A stretch of DNA of 64,000 nucleotides from Ascarosepion bandense (GCA_037127315.1 JBBBDQ010000421.1:646001-710000), one strand, 5' to 3'. Positions 42,185-53,918 are shown, counted from the first letter of the stretch. Program-made: numbers and translations. The notes: generated from the sequence alone by a model not told the origin.

Positions 42185-42895
42185 CGGAATAAGAGAATTA
42201 ACAGGACAAAATGTGACCCAATCAACAGAATATATTTAATGAAAAGAAGGGACACCGATTATATAAAAATAAAAAATAAAGTAGGGCTAATGCGGCGAAT
42301 ACTTTTTTATGATGGGAGAAAGAAACCTACTCTGGAAAATACAGAAGAACTAAATGATGAAGTAAGTTCGCCACTGGAGAAGATGAATAGGAACAAAAAA
42401 AAGAGTCTGGTGAGATCGTAACAGAAATACTCTCAGCCTTAGTTAACTTTGGCATCTACAAGATCACGGAAATAATAAACGAAATATACAACAGTTGCTA
42501 CATATCGGAGGATCCCACTAAATCAGTTCATGTGGTTCTACAGAAGGATGCTGCGAATATCATGGATCGAGCATGTGAGCAATGATGAGGTCGTGGAAAT
42601 GCTGGAAACAAAAAAGAAATTAATACTGAGCATCAGGAAGAGACAGCTGAAGTTCCTGAGACACGCAATGAGGAAGCAGGGCTTAGAGAATCTGATACTA
42701 ACAGGCCAGATAGAGGGGAAAAGAGACAGGGGAAAGCAACGGATAACATATTTGAAGGACCTAATCAGGTGAATGACGGAACGAGGATTGCATGGTGTAA
42801 CAAGAGAAGGCGTGCTCAGAGTCACAAGGGATAGGGAAACGTGGAAAGCCATGATCGCCTACGTCCTGAAGGAACTGGGCACATAGAAGAAGAAG
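42185..42895 (+). pseudogene. LINE-B copy, RT N-terminus joined to C-terminus
   Basis: The first part encodes DEVSSPLEKMNRNKKKS and, after a stop, sequence equivalent to EILSALVNFGIYKITEII (RT region 0-1). At 42525 it jumps to the C-terminal domain: MWFYRRMLRISWIEHVSNDE, IRKRQLKFLRHAMRKQGLEN and LTGQIEGKRDRGKQRITYL, ending GTCCTGAAGGAACTGGGC and AGAAGAAGAAGTAAG. The whole catalytic palm is deleted, giving an internally deleted derivative. Confidence 0.87.
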
Positions 42896-42949
42896 TAAGA
42901 CGTGAATGCAAACTTCATAGGACAACCAGTTCAATGAACCATGTAAAAA

Positions 42950-43455
42950 GAACTAACGATGCGAATCTTTATAAATAGCAAAGCATAATCAATCTAGAAA
43001 TAGGGCAGGAACAGTGCGACATTGTCAAGAACGCAGGAACAAAAAATTACGATACTCATTATCAGAATTGGGGAGGTATACGGAGATACAGAGAGCGATA
43101 CAGATGCAAAAACAAAGGGGTGTTTTATAGATTGCACAAAAACATTTGGCATAGTATGTCATAAAGATCTGTTTGAAATGCTGGGAAAACCAGGTATATT
43201 TAGAAAATAATTTAGAATAACCCAGAACTTATACTAGAAGTATTGGAAAATTAAACCCTTATGAGGCCTATTGTTGGCAAGCCAGATAGGAGAAGGCAGT
43301 GATACACTTACCTGTCAAAGTACTGTAAATGAATTGGCGGAACAAGGGTAGAAAGTCTTTGCAAAGGGAAAAAAATTGCTAAGAGTACACGGGATAGGAG
43401 ATTGGGGAAGACTATGATCACCTATATCCTGAAGAGACTTGAGGTATAGAAGAAG
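42950..43455 (+). pseudogene. LINE-B copy, RT motif A region with internal deletion
   Basis: Frame 43022 reads GCFIDCTKTFGIVCHKDLFE, equivalent to CFIDYTKAFDTVRHKDLFE of active relatives; the catalytic D of motif A (AFD) is changed to G. Homology ends near 43205 and resumes at the 3' end (AAGAGTACACGGGATAGGAG, ATGATCACCTATATCCTGAA, AGAAGAAGATG). Confidence 0.8.
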
Positions 43456-43639
43456 ATGAAAAAACTTTTTGTTCAATATTTACTAGCAATAATGTTATCA
43501 ATTGTAAGAAATACGCCAGTTTATTGTTATCATTCTTATATTATTATTCTTGCTGATGCTATATTCAGCAGCGATAAAGACTTTTCTAGTACGCTACCCC
43601 CTAACTAGAAAATACATCTTGTAATTATGTATGGTCAAC

Positions 43640-44315
43640 AGAAAAACAAAAACAAAAAACAAAAAAAAACAAAGGAGCCCAAAATACCAACTACGAGTTG
43701 GATAAACTAAAATAAAACAAGTAAAGAAATTTAAATACCCGCGAAGCGTTCTGACAGAGGACGGAAAGTGCGACTCTGAGATCTGAAGATGCATTGGCAT
43801 AGCCAAGGATGCATTTCAAAATCTAACCAGAGACAGAAAAGTCTCATCGGAAACAAAAAAAAATAGAGTACTGGACTGCTATGTGTTATCTGCCCTTCTG
43901 CCTGGCAGCGAATGTTAGACGATCTCTTCAAGGATGAAGTAGAGGTCCGAGGCAACAGAAGTGTGGTTCTACAGAAGGATTTTGAGGATCACATGGACCG
44001 AGCATGTGAGCAACGACGATGTGTTGGAGAGCATTCAAACGAGAAGAAAACTTATACTTCGAACCAGGTAAAGACGGCTGAGGTTTTCAGGACATGTAAT
44101 GAGGAAAGAGGGCTTGGAGAATATAATACTTACAGGACAGATAGAGGGAAGGAGTGACAGGAGAAAGCAGCGAGAGACATTTGATAGGATTGAGCAAACA
44201 GATGATAAAGCTGGGTTTGGAAAAATGCCAAGAGGAAAATGTTAAGAAATAGAGGCAAGTGGATGTCCATGATCACCTACGTCCTGAAAGGATACGACAC
44301 ATGAAGAAGAAAAAT
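43640..44315 (+). pseudogene. LINE-B 3' fragment
   Basis: Begins with the region before the C-terminal domain (CAACTACGAGTTGGATAAAC; GACAGAGGACGGAAAGTGCG) and continues through AGTACTGGACTGCTATGTG, TGTGGTTCTACAGAAGGATT, GAGCATGTGAGCAACGA and GTCCATGATCACCTACGTCC to CACATGAAGAAGAAAAA. Multiple frameshifts. Confidence 0.83.
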
Positions 44316-44487
44316 TGTCAAAAGTAAAACAAAGAAATTAAATTTTATTTTGACTAATTCCTAATTTGTCTGTTCTTCTAATAAATCTACTTTTCAGTGT
44401 AAGCACTAAAACTTTCGTGTATTTTGTGCTTTAAATTTTTTTAAATTAAAAGTTGCGTTATCACAATAAAGGAAAATTAAGGAAGGT

Positions 44488-44787
44488 GATGTGCGGTGGT
44501 TCAGGGGATATCGGCTCGGAACAAGAAATTAGAGAGCCGAGTTCGATTTCCAGTTGAATTTCGTACATTCACTTGGGAAAGGTATTAATCCCTCTATTCT
44601 CCCTCCAGAAAAAGAAATAAAATAGCAAGACTGTTTGGTTTCTAGAACCTTGGTTGGCAACCAGTCTTCAGCAGAAATTAATGGCAACCTACGGCGGGAA
44701 AATCTTCAGCCGAGTCAGTCACGTCTCTTTCAAGACATGATCGCCCAACCGTGTATCATGTTTGGTACTTAACTGACTGACTGAATA
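44488..44787 (+). mobile_element. SINE-A copy, diverged
   Basis: Head GTGCGGTGGTTCAGGGGATA, B box GAGTTCGATTTCC at about 44541; body and tail GATCGCCCAACCGTGTATCA and CTTAACTGACTGACTGA. A 17-bp deletion lies in the ACTTACGCGCAAATACC block. Confidence 0.87.
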
Positions 44788-44904
44788 TAATAGTTGGAGA
44801 CATAATTAAACCTTCTACTGGACATAAAGTGGGGGATTGTTTTTCTATTGTTATAAAGTAATAAAACGATCCCCTACTAGTTACTACTAATTGATATAAC
44901 ATAA

Positions 44905-45103
44905 TATAATCCGTTGCTTCTCCCTTCAGTTATGGATTAAACAGCAGGAGAGATTGGGTTCTATAGCTTTGTTTGGCAACCTATCTACCACAGAAAGTAA
45001 TGGCTACCTACTGCAGGAAAATTTTTTGCCTCAAAAGTCATGCCTCTTTCGAAACATAATCGCCCAAGCGTGTATCACATTTGGCACTTAACTGACTGAA
45101 AGA
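44905..45103 (+). mobile_element. SINE-A, 5'-truncated
   Basis: Begins at AATCCGTTGCTTCTCCCTTC, continues through GCAACCTATCTACCACAG and GTGTATCACATTTGGCACTT, ends AACTGACTGA. No tRNA head. Confidence 0.85.
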
Positions 45104-45878
45104 AAGTGAGTCAATTTAGTTTCGCTAAATTATATTTTTATTGATAATGCATGAATTAAAAATAATTTTAAAGAATATGTAATTAAAAGAATGATTTGAA
45201 TAAATATTGCATTAGGGAAAAATACTAGACGATTGTATGTTTTCAATTCCTGTGTCATTCTTACAAAAGGCATGGCTCAAACCGTGTTATATTATTTAAC
45301 CATTTATCAAAAAATCAGTCCATATAATTATTTAGTTGAAAACATATGAGAATTCAAAAACAGCTCTATATAAAAATTACGTCTACAGCTTGTATTTTGT
45401 GTTGGTCTAAAATTTAATTTAAACATGGCATTCCGTTGATATGCATCATTAAAAAAATTAAGCCCTGTTACTTATCGAGATCATTTTTCAATTATCCAAT
45501 GTAAGTTACACTATCAAGAAACAGATTAAAAAGGTGATACTAAATCAATTTAAGTATAGGTTAAAGAATATCTATGTAAAACTTTCAGTTAAATGGCTAA
45601 AATTTAGTATTATAATAAGTTAAAACTAGTGTTTATCTAAATGCTTGAATATATAGAGAAAAGAATAAAATTTCAGTAAAAACTTATCGCAGTCCAAAAA
45701 TAAATCCGTACCATTTTGTACAAAACACAGAATAAATATATACTGTAGTATCAGAAATGGGAAAAAGGTTACTTTTCTCAAGATAAAGAAAATATCAAAT
45801 TTTATTTTCAATGCGCTTTTAGATGTTGACATAATTAATTAATAAAAAGAAATGTTAATATTTCTCTCTTAAGCAGCA

Positions 45879-45880
<2 letters not shown>
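45104..45880. other. AT-rich spacer, no gene seen
   Basis: No recognised element. Confidence 0.4.

Positions 45881-45949
<69 letters not shown>
45881..45949. repeat. (AT)n(GT)n composite microsatellite
   Basis: AT run to 45919 followed by (GT)n to about 45949. A second AT-rich microsatellite lies at 46382-46436, so the TIR element at 45986-46383 is bracketed by two AT arrays. Confidence 0.93.
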
Positions 45950-45954
<5 letters not shown>

Positions 45955-45985
45955 TATACTCAGTTATGATCTGAGATTAAGGACA

Positions 45986-46383
45986 AGATGGTTAAATAAA
46001 ATAAAGACAAGAGGAAAAACTGTATTTTAAATCGCCTACGCGTTTCGTCCTGTGATGGACTTTATCAAGGCAAAAAGACGAAATGAGCTTTATTCTAAAA
46101 TTACGTATCTATAAACAAACAGTGTTGACAACTACAAAAACGCTCACAAATCATTTCAAAAAGATTAACAGAATATTTTAGTTTTAAGAATTCCTTCATG
46201 TGTAGTGCAAAGTCACGAAATATTAAAATGAAGGGAATTCAAACCGTTTTCTTTGAAACTTTTCATTATGTATGTTAGTCTGTCTTAGAATTCTTTCATG
46301 TTTAGTGCAAAGTCCATCACAGGATGAAACGCGTAGGCGATTTAAAATACAGTTTTCCTCTTGTCTTTATTTTATTTAATCAT
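45986..46383. mobile_element. TIR element of about 400 bp, class unknown
   Basis: The left arm 45986-46062 (AAATAAAATAAAGACAAGAG, TTTAAATCGCCTACGCGTTT) is the inverse complement of 46305-46383 with only a few differences over about 77 bp. The inner part holds two related copies of TTAGAATTC-TTCATGT-TAGTGCAAAGTC. No coding frame. Could be a MITE or a foldback terminal repeat of a larger retroelement. Confidence 0.82.
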
Positions 46384-46394
46384 ATATATATGTA

Positions 46395-46436
<42 letters not shown>

Positions 46437-46639
46437 GTTAGTACTTTTACAGATTAAATTGCTGAAAAAAAAGTCGATACTAAAAATCTTCCTTAGCCTT
46501 AGTCTTATATTTGCAAACGAACTAAACTTATGAATATGTCTATAAAAATTACTTGGTTGGCATATATATATGCATGGCGAGCAATAAATAAATGAGAACT
46601 TTCTATCACAAACCCCAATTAAGTAAGTATTACTACAAA

Positions 46640-46812
46640 TGAGGGGAAGTCTTGTTTATGACGATAAACTACATCTGTCAGCAAGGTCTCTGGTCGATTG
46701 AAAGTTTTCATGAGCATGGAACCATCTCTTAATTGCAGTTGTTCCCAGCTCCACCCTGGCCCGACATAGTAGAACCTGTTATGTCGCCACCTATGAGCAA
46801 AACAAAAACAAA
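46640..46812. repeat. Unidentified interspersed repeat, copy 2
   Basis: Blocks ACTACATCTGTCAGCAAGGT, CTCTTAATTGCAGTTGTTCC and GTAGAACCTGTTATG match the copies at 8335 and 47218 in the same order. Confidence 0.68.
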
Positions 46813-47217
46813 ACACTATGAAACTTGGAAAAGTACCAGTAATGTAATTTTATATTAAAAAAATACCAACAATACATATTTTTAGTAAAATTACCAACAA
46901 TATTCACATAATAACAAATTGTAGAGTTTAAAATATTACTTAAAATGAAACATGAGAGAATTGAATTCTTTCATGGCATAGATTGATACCATATCCTACA
47001 ATTTCTTAAATGCCGCTCCTCTCATATAAGAGCAAGAAACTGAGGCTACAATTCATTAATGTTTAATGTTGTTATTAACCGTTTCCATACAGAAAACATT
47101 CGGCATTCATTAATCGGACAATTAGCAGTTGGATAGTTGTCGACTGAAAAAATCTTTCTCGTACATTTTTCTCAGGGTAATAGGTATTTTGAATTGCACT
47201 GACTGTTATTGCTCTTT

Positions 47218-47385
47218 CTAGCACGGTTTAGTCCTGGGTATGACTATAAACTACATCCGGCAGCAATGCCTTTGATAAGGAGATTGGAGGTTTTGAAGAA
47301 GAACTTCTTAATTGCTGTTGTTCCCAGGTTCAATCTGGTCCGAAGTGGTAGCACTTGTTAGGATCCCAGCTAAACCTCAAACAAA
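47218..47385. repeat. Unidentified interspersed repeat, copy 3
   Basis: TCCTGGGTATGACTATAAAC, CATCCGGCAGCAATGCC, CTTAATTGCTGTTGTTCCCA and GAAGTGGTAGCACTTGTTAG match copy 1 closely. A similar AAAATACCAACAATACAT stretch follows both copies 2 and 3, so the repeat probably extends downstream by 100 bp or more. Confidence 0.7.
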
Positions 47386-47629
47386 TACAAAACACTATTG
47401 AAATGCATTTTTATAGTAAAAGTATTAACAATACATTTTTATATAAAAAATAACCAACAATACATATTTATAACATTACTAACTATACGGACATACTAAC
47501 AAATTGTAACGATTTCACCCAAATCCGTTTAAAATACTACCAAACAACTAACTGGAAAGAACTCTTTCATGACTTTAGTCCATATATTATCCTACAATTG
47601 CTTAAAGAAATCAAACTATTAACCACTTG

Positions 47630-47843
47630 ACTCTAGTTTTTTCACTAGCCCGTATATCCTTTCCTTTCTCTCCACCTTTGCAACTGTCATCACACCTGTA
47701 TTCCCATCCTTCTCTTGCTCCTTTCTAACTGGTTCGTCTTCCTATTCACTCTCTTCTAATTAATCTTTTTATTCTTATGTAGCCCCCTGCACATCAGTGG
47801 CATTACCGCCTTGCTCGGGGTGATACGATTAAAAAACAAAAAA
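47630..47843 (+). repeat. LINE-A 3' tail
   Basis: TATCCTTTCCTTTCTCTCCA, CTCTTCTAATTAATCTTTTT and CCCCCTGCACATCAGTGGC with a closing GATACGATTAAAAAAC. It matches the 3' UTR at 20510-20711 closely, including the upstream CTTTCTCTCCACC block. Confidence 0.88.
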
Positions 47844-48904
47844 ATAAAAAATAACTTCAAAAATACAACTTAAAATACACATTTGCCTCTTGTCCACACA
47901 AACATGTATATGCACTGAGTATCATCTACCGTGTATTTAATGGTGAAAGCAGAATAATATCTATTATATTTTTATTGCTTCTAAGCTCCAAAGAAAATTA
48001 AACCTCGGTCTTAAATGACCTATAAGAAGTTGATATGCCTTTAAACAGACAAATCAAGGAATCAAACAAATGTTGGAAGAGGGTGAGAAAATAAGTGAAA
48101 AACATTTTGCATATTACGATTTCTCGTAAAGTCTTCATTCACGTACAACAAAAATGTACCATGCAATTAAGAATGAAAAATACAGAAAATATAAAATGAA
48201 TAAATGCGCAATTGCCCCTAAAAGAAATTTTGTTCACAAATTGTTTGTCTCTCCACCTTCAAAGAATGTGAAACTAAATATGTCGGTCTATTCTAATATC
48301 AAGTCTGTGTTTCCCAACAAAAGGAATATAATAATAGTAATGTGTAATCACACAGGCAGTTCATGAATAAACTCTTACCAATGCTTCTTGTATATGTGCT
48401 CATGAGCATGTGCGCATGCAGATGCTTCTTGTCGTAGGATAATAAAACCACGAACAATTACACAAGGTGAACAATCGTCTTGTTTACTGTCTTTTCTCTG
48501 TGAATGTTTCAAGGGCATTTGTTTGTTCTGCCACTCATAAGTCCTCATATGTCCACAACTTCCCATCCACTTCCCATGTTCGCTTGACTTCTTATTTAAT
48601 CTTCACCTTCTTTGAGAGGCCAATGGCTTGCCCCCAGGCAGTATATCTGAGTTAGACAGAAAGCCTGTTTATTGAAATCAAGAAAAGTATCGAACCATCA
48701 AAGAATTTTTTGAAACAAATCAAAGCTCATTAAATCAATGCATGTGATTTTTGGAGTCAGTTGACTAAACAATAAAAATTCAGAGATAGGTCAACATCTT
48801 AACAACTGAAATTTAAAGTAGAACATATTTATAATAAAATAATAAAAATATACAGGGATTAGGCGCCACCCTATACGAAACAAAATGAAGATATTGTGAT
48901 TCTT
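47844..48904. other. Spacer, no gene seen
   Basis: Mostly AT-rich; 48380-48660 is less so but no domain was recognised in either strand (frames 48375-48655). Confidence 0.4.
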
Positions 48905-49030
48905 TAAGCGTAGCTTAGTTGTGGCACAAAGCCGAAAGTCTGGGGCACCCAGAGAGAATCGAACTCACTACTCAGTCGTAATTGATCTAGCAATATAAGC
49001 TTGCTAACTATTACACCGCATCGCCAAAAC
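48905..49030 (-). mobile_element. tRNA-derived SINE fragment, second family, minus strand
   Basis: The minus strand reads GGCGATGCGGTGTAATAGTT AGCAAGC (A-box region), then GAGTTCGATTCTCTCTGG (B box) and GCCCCAGACTTTCGGCTTTG. The boxes are about 45 bp apart as in a tRNA promoter. It differs from SINE-A in body sequence. Confidence 0.6.
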
Positions 49031-49490
49031 ACAGTGAAAATATGATTAATAAAATATATTTTAACATTTTGATATAGAAAAAATGATATTATAAAATATT
49101 AAGAAATTTGTTTTTTAACCAATTTATACATAAAAGATTATAACAGAAACATTTTCGCAAATAGTCTAATGGATTATTAAGTAGGAGTGGGCCCGTGCCG
49201 TCAAAAAATGACGGCAAAATATTTATATCAATATGTCTTCGAAAATGACAGCAATAAATATATTGATGTACAAACTATTGACAATATTTACATTATTCGA
49301 ACTATTGTCCTTATCTTGTTTGCCATTTGTACAACGTTTCGGCCGTTGTACGCTCCGAGCTTCTTCATGTGCTAGGAATTTCGAACCGAACCCTTTTATT
49401 ACGATCAGTGGGGTATATCAATCTCACTCCTTGTGCGAAACATCTTTTGGTAGTCATAAGTTATCTCTCTCTAACCCGACTCTTTAAGTT
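49031..49490. other. Spacer with a small palindrome
   Basis: GTACAACG (49327-49334) and CGTTGTAC (49342-49349) form an inverted repeat around TTTCGGC. Such a motif can occur in terminal repeats of retroelements, and this stretch lies just upstream of the Penelope-like remnant; a link is speculation. No coding. Confidence 0.35.
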
Positions 49491-49491
49491 A

Positions 49492-49592
49492 CTTGTTCAC
49501 CATTGCTGTAGCCTAGTATTGAACTCACAACTTTTTTAGTCAAGTCACTGGAGCTAACCAACATCTATATCCACTGGGCCATGTGTCCTTAA
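49492..49592 (-). mobile_element. tRNA-derived SINE fragment, minus strand
   Basis: The minus strand reads ACATGGCCCAGTGGATATAG (A box) followed about 35 bp later by GAGTTCAATACTAGGC (B box). No body of SINE-A is attached. Confidence 0.5.
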
Positions 49593-49639
49593 GATGATGA
49601 TCTTATGGTGGCAAAAATTCCATAAATGTTAAAGACAGT

Positions 49640-50660
49640 AGAATAAGAAAATTAATAGATAGGGAACTGAAAAGTCATAGCCTTAAGGATACTCCCATAA
49701 AAAATATAAAAAAAGGTAGACTTCCTAAATGTATAACTTAATCTAATCGATGAAACATACTCTCTCCACTTAAAAACTAACACTAATCTTATATACAACC
49801 ACCCTAAATCTAACCACTCTCAATCAATCATCAAGCATATACCCTTCTGTATTGAAAATGGAATTAGTAACAATTTCTCTAGTGAAAAATCTTTTTTCAT
49901 AAACATAGCAAATTCTATAAAACAGCACTTAAAAACAGCGGCTATAAATACCTTGACCTGAAATAAAATAAACATAACAACAACAATAAAAATAGAAAAT
50001 TTGGCACATAACCCCATTTAACCAAATGATAAGTACCAAGTTAGGGCAAAAATTAATTGAGAAACGCTTCTCTAAAAAATAATTTTTTACTGAAATTTTT
50101 GACATAAACACACTGAAATTAAGCTATAGCTGTAGTGATAACCTTGAGAAGATTACCAAAAAAACAATCATAGAATTTTAAACAGATATAATAACTTAAA
50201 CAATAAACAACATCCTAAAAATTAACAATCAAAATAGCAATAATTGCAAATGCCGAAAACCAATTAAGTGCCCATTAGCAACTAAATGTCTAACTGACTC
50301 TGTAGTCTACCTATGCTCTATTTCCACCATAGACAATTCCACTGTAATAAAAAATTTATCGTGTGTCCCAAGAATACTTTTAAGACCCGCCATTACTTAT
50401 CTTTTAATATTAAAACTTAACACAATAGCACAACACTAGTTATTTATTAGTGGCAATTAAAAGATGACAATAAAAGCCCTACCGTAAAATAGAAAATATT
50501 TAAAAAAAACAGAAATTGTAAATCTTTACATTAGCCATGATTTCTATGTTTACAAGAAAAATTACAAATTATTGAATTCCCAAAATTAACTTACTCAGTA
50601 AACGTAGCGAAGTAACTTTCATTTGTCATCACCGTCTAAAACATACCCTAAAATATAGTT
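49640..50660 (+). pseudogene. Penelope-like element remnant (C-terminal RT linker to endonuclease region)
   Basis: Penelope-like elements encode an RT fused to a GIY-YIG endonuclease. The translation, across frames, gives KLGQKLIEKRFSKK and NTLKLSYSCSDNLEKI, then the cysteine motif CKCRKPIKCPLATKCLTDS (from 50245) that precedes the GIY-YIG domain in these elements. A later block resembles the C-terminal end LLNSQN, and the sequence equivalent to LNKRSE..CRH near 50580-50640. The GIY-YIG core itself is not readable, and many stops occur, so the copy is old. Upstream RT motifs were not found. Confidence 0.65.
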
Positions 50661-50945
50661 AATTTTTTATTATATAGTTAAAATTTTAAATTTATTTTAA
50701 ATATTAAAATATAGTTAAAATATAGTTTAAATTTAAAAATATCCTTAAAATATTAAAAGTTTAAATTTTAGATATAGTTAAAAAGTAGTTATAAATTTTA
50801 AAATATATTTTTAAAATATAGTTATTTTTAAAATATAGTTATTTTTAAAATATAGTTAATATACAGTTATTTTTTAAAATATAGTTAATTTTTACCCTAA
50901 AATATACTTAGTTTTTCCTCATATAATATAACTAGATATCTATAA
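50661..50945. repeat. AT-rich degenerate tandem repeat
   Basis: Variants of TTAAAATATAGTTA repeated irregularly about 15 times, directly after the Penelope-like remnant. Confidence 0.85.
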
Positions 50946-52654
50946 TCTATTCCCTGACATCTATTGATTTATTCACCCACCTTTTGATAATTTAATTTAT
51001 TGCAACTAAACAGATAGATCACCCACTTGGCCGTCTACATATACTTAACGTGCAATGTATTTAAACAAAAAAAGCTTTTCCGTCTTTGTCTCTTGACCAC
51101 TACTTTGAGTTGAATCATAGTTTAAAGAAAATTTAGTAACCGTTTCACAATGACATGCAATAATTTTTCAGATTTGCTAATTTGCCACCTATGTATCTCA
51201 ATTCATTTCATCACTGGCATGAAAAATGTCTAGGTCTTATGTCATTTTAAGTCTATCTTCCTTTACTTTTGCAATCAAATTTAATCTCTCATGACCTGAT
51301 TTTCTATTAGTTAGCTGAGATAAAAATTAAAAAAATCACCATTGCCTTAATTGTCTGGATTTGGTAAAAGATTCTGTTATTTTCTAAACTTTTATATATA
51401 ATAATTTCTAACAGTAAAAAGAAAAAATATTTCACTGCCTGACGAAATGCTAATAAGATAGCACCAAAGCACAACGTCTCTTGCGTTGGAGTAAAGTATA
51501 TTTTTATTATAAAATTTATAATAAAAATATTACCACGTATAATGCTCTACTAAGTATCTAGCACTTTTAATAAAATAAATCATTGCAAACAGTGGACTGC
51601 TAACCCATTAGTTTGTATTACTTCTAATATATATATATATAATGGTCTTTATTCTAATGGAGAGGATTCTTACGTATTATGACATTTACATGGCTTATAT
51701 TTCAAAGTAATTTTAGTTTTAAAATGTTCAATATTTCTAACAATATTTTATTTTTAATCAATAAAAAAAAACTGTCAAACCATTTTACTATTTAATTAAC
51801 CAAAGCAAAGATCAGTTAATGGAATTCCTAGTGTGCATAAAAATACAAATTATCCATTTGTATTATAGGAAAATACAAAACATAAAAATATTTTGTTAAA
51901 ACATTTAATTTAAACCATGTCAGAAATAATGCGTTAATATACTTACACGCGATATTTGTTGTGTGTGATTTACTTAGTTTTTGTTTGTTTGTTTGTTTGT
52001 TTGTTTGTTTGTTTGTTTGTTTCTTTAGATAGCCAGATAAATATTTCAAATATAGCCAATTATTCACTAATTCTAAAAATCACGGAACTTGACTTAAACT
52101 CACACACTTTTCTTGTTGATTTAATTCAATCAAGATGAAAAATTGTGCTAATATAATTTGGTATGTCATTAACATATCATTATGTTCAACCATCAAATTT
52201 TCTGAATTATAAATTGTATTACAGTTTTAGTAACTGCATGTAATAGCAGCAATCACACTGTTAGAAGGCAAAATGACACTAAATCCCATCCATAGAACAT
52301 TCGGCTTTTAGTTTATTTTCCTTTGAATATCTCCAATTATTCATAGAAAACTATGTACCGCCACTAATTCGCTGAAAAACCAGTATAGTATGATGTAAAA
52401 AGACCCCAAAACTTAATAAAACAAAATATTTTTTAATTATTTAAAAAAAATAATTAATCCTTTCTAACATGTTCAAAGCTTTAGTTAAAAATGTTTCTTC
52501 TTTTTTTTTTTTTTCATCAGCAGTGCACCAAAAATTATTCGAAATATTTTAGTGCGTTTTCCCCACCCCGGTGAAAAACATTAATTTGTAAATTCTTAAA
52601 AACATCAAATAATTGTTGGATTTTAATGAACCTTTCAGTTCTTAATTCAGTTTG
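50946..52654. other. AT-rich spacer, no gene seen
   Basis: Includes a (TTTG)n microsatellite at 51979-52022, a short palindrome around 51498-51529 (TTTTTATTATAAA and its inverse), short (TA)n at 51628-51641 and poly-T at 52501-52514. Nothing coding recognised. Confidence 0.45.
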
Positions 52655-52712
52655 AACTCGCCTCCCGGATTTCTCGTTCCGAGCCGATATCCACTGCACC
52701 ACAAAGTCCCTG
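52655..52712 (-). repeat. SINE-A head fragment, minus strand
   Basis: TTGAACTCGCCTCCCGGATT, TCTCGTTCCGAGCCGATATC and CACTGCACCACAAAG are the inverse of the SINE-A tRNA-like head; the body is absent. Confidence 0.75.
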
Positions 52713-52714
52713 AA

Positions 52715-52885
52715 GGAACAACTGAACGAGCTTGTGCAAATGAAAAGCAAAAAAGAAAAAAAAAGAAAAAAGACGTTAAAGGGATAATAAGGGGCTAAAC
52801 ATTGTTTAGAATTATAAAGGATAGGAACTTGTGGAGAGCCATTAATGTTCATGTCTGAAAGGGGCACGATACATGAAAGAAGAAC
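52715..52885 (+). repeat. LINE-B 3'-end fragment
   Basis: ACGAGCTTGTGCAAATGA, AATTATAAAGGATAGGAACT, TGTGGAGAGCCATTAATG and GGGCACGATACATGAAAGAA follow the last 150 bp of LINE-B; the first part is interrupted by A/G-rich sequence. Confidence 0.65.
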
Positions 52886-53634
52886 CAACTAGAAAAAACA
52901 AAAATTTCTAGTGTTTCAAACGTTTTCATAAAATTATTTTCTTCCTATCATAGCAGTATAACCTTTTTTTGTGGGCGGAGGAGCTATTCTTCATTTAACT
53001 AACAAAGTGGAAATTAATCCGCCGTTTGTTTGAAAATGTTTGTTTTAGTATAAAAAAAATATGCGGGTAATCAAAAAACTGATTTAACAATATTCAAATG
53101 TGAAGAGTTACATTTTTTCTGAAAACTCAAAAATGAAGTTATATATTTCCTTTTCTTCTTTCGTATTATTTGTATGTAAATCCACGAAAACGCCGAGGTA
53201 AAAATGGTTAAAATGAGCCACAATATCTATAAATCCATTACTAAATAAACTGTCAGAAAAATAAGGGCTGTTTTGAAATTTGATGATACCAAAAATTAAA
53301 AATGGCAAGCAAAGCTTAAAGTAGGTTAAACCGACTGATTTGGTAATGTAGATCACTAGAAAAAAATAAAATTAGTGAAAAGCGACGCTCAATTGAATAT
53401 ACAATACTTTTCGGGAGAAAAAAACATACATAGCTGAAAATGAGAGCATCATCTAAAAAAGGAAAAAATGTCGAAGAAAGTGATAAATAAAAACAATAAC
53501 ACAGAGCAGCAACAAGTGAAGCACGCGTTAGGTCTTGTACGTCATCGGTTATTTCTCTCCCTGAAAGCGGAGAGAGGATGACTGTAGAAGGAAGCAGGTC
53601 TCTCCCTCATCTCTTTGCTGTTCTTTTCTAAAGA
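52886..53634. other. Spacer, no gene seen
   Basis: AT-rich to about 53510, then GC-richer. The minus-strand frame 53108-53356 has no recognised domain. Confidence 0.4.
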
Positions 53635-53795
53635 AAGTGTCGAGTAGGATAGGATGGGAGAAGGGGATAGTAGGGTTGGGCTCTTTCCACACAAGACATT
53701 ACCACAACGAAAGGTTCTGGCACCGCAATGTCACTCCACACGTCGCGGACCACCCCGAAGAAACGGCGCCGGTAGATCCAGTGCTGTTTCTCATG
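53635..53795 (-). other. GC-rich island with an open minus-strand frame, possible exon
   Basis: On the minus strand an open frame reads RHEKQHWIYRRRFFGVVRDV, then WSDIAVPEPFVVVMSCVERA, to a stop at about 53628. In genomic order it is preceded (minus sense) by TAAGTTTCAG, an acceptor-like site ending near 53796. Base composition is clearly different from the flanks. No protein family recognised; the plus strand is also open (53637-53885), so coding status is unsure. It may instead be an uncharacterised GC-rich repeat. Confidence 0.22.
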
Positions 53796-53847
53796 TCTGA
53801 AACTTATACATACATAACGAACATAAAAATGCATACATACAGACACC

Positions 53848-53885
53848 ACAAACATACATACATACATACATACATACATACATAA

Positions 53886-53916
<31 letters not shown>

Positions 53917-53918
53917 GT
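53848..53918. repeat. (CATA)n then (TA)n microsatellites
   Basis: About nine CATA/TACA units followed by a TA run. Confidence 0.93.
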
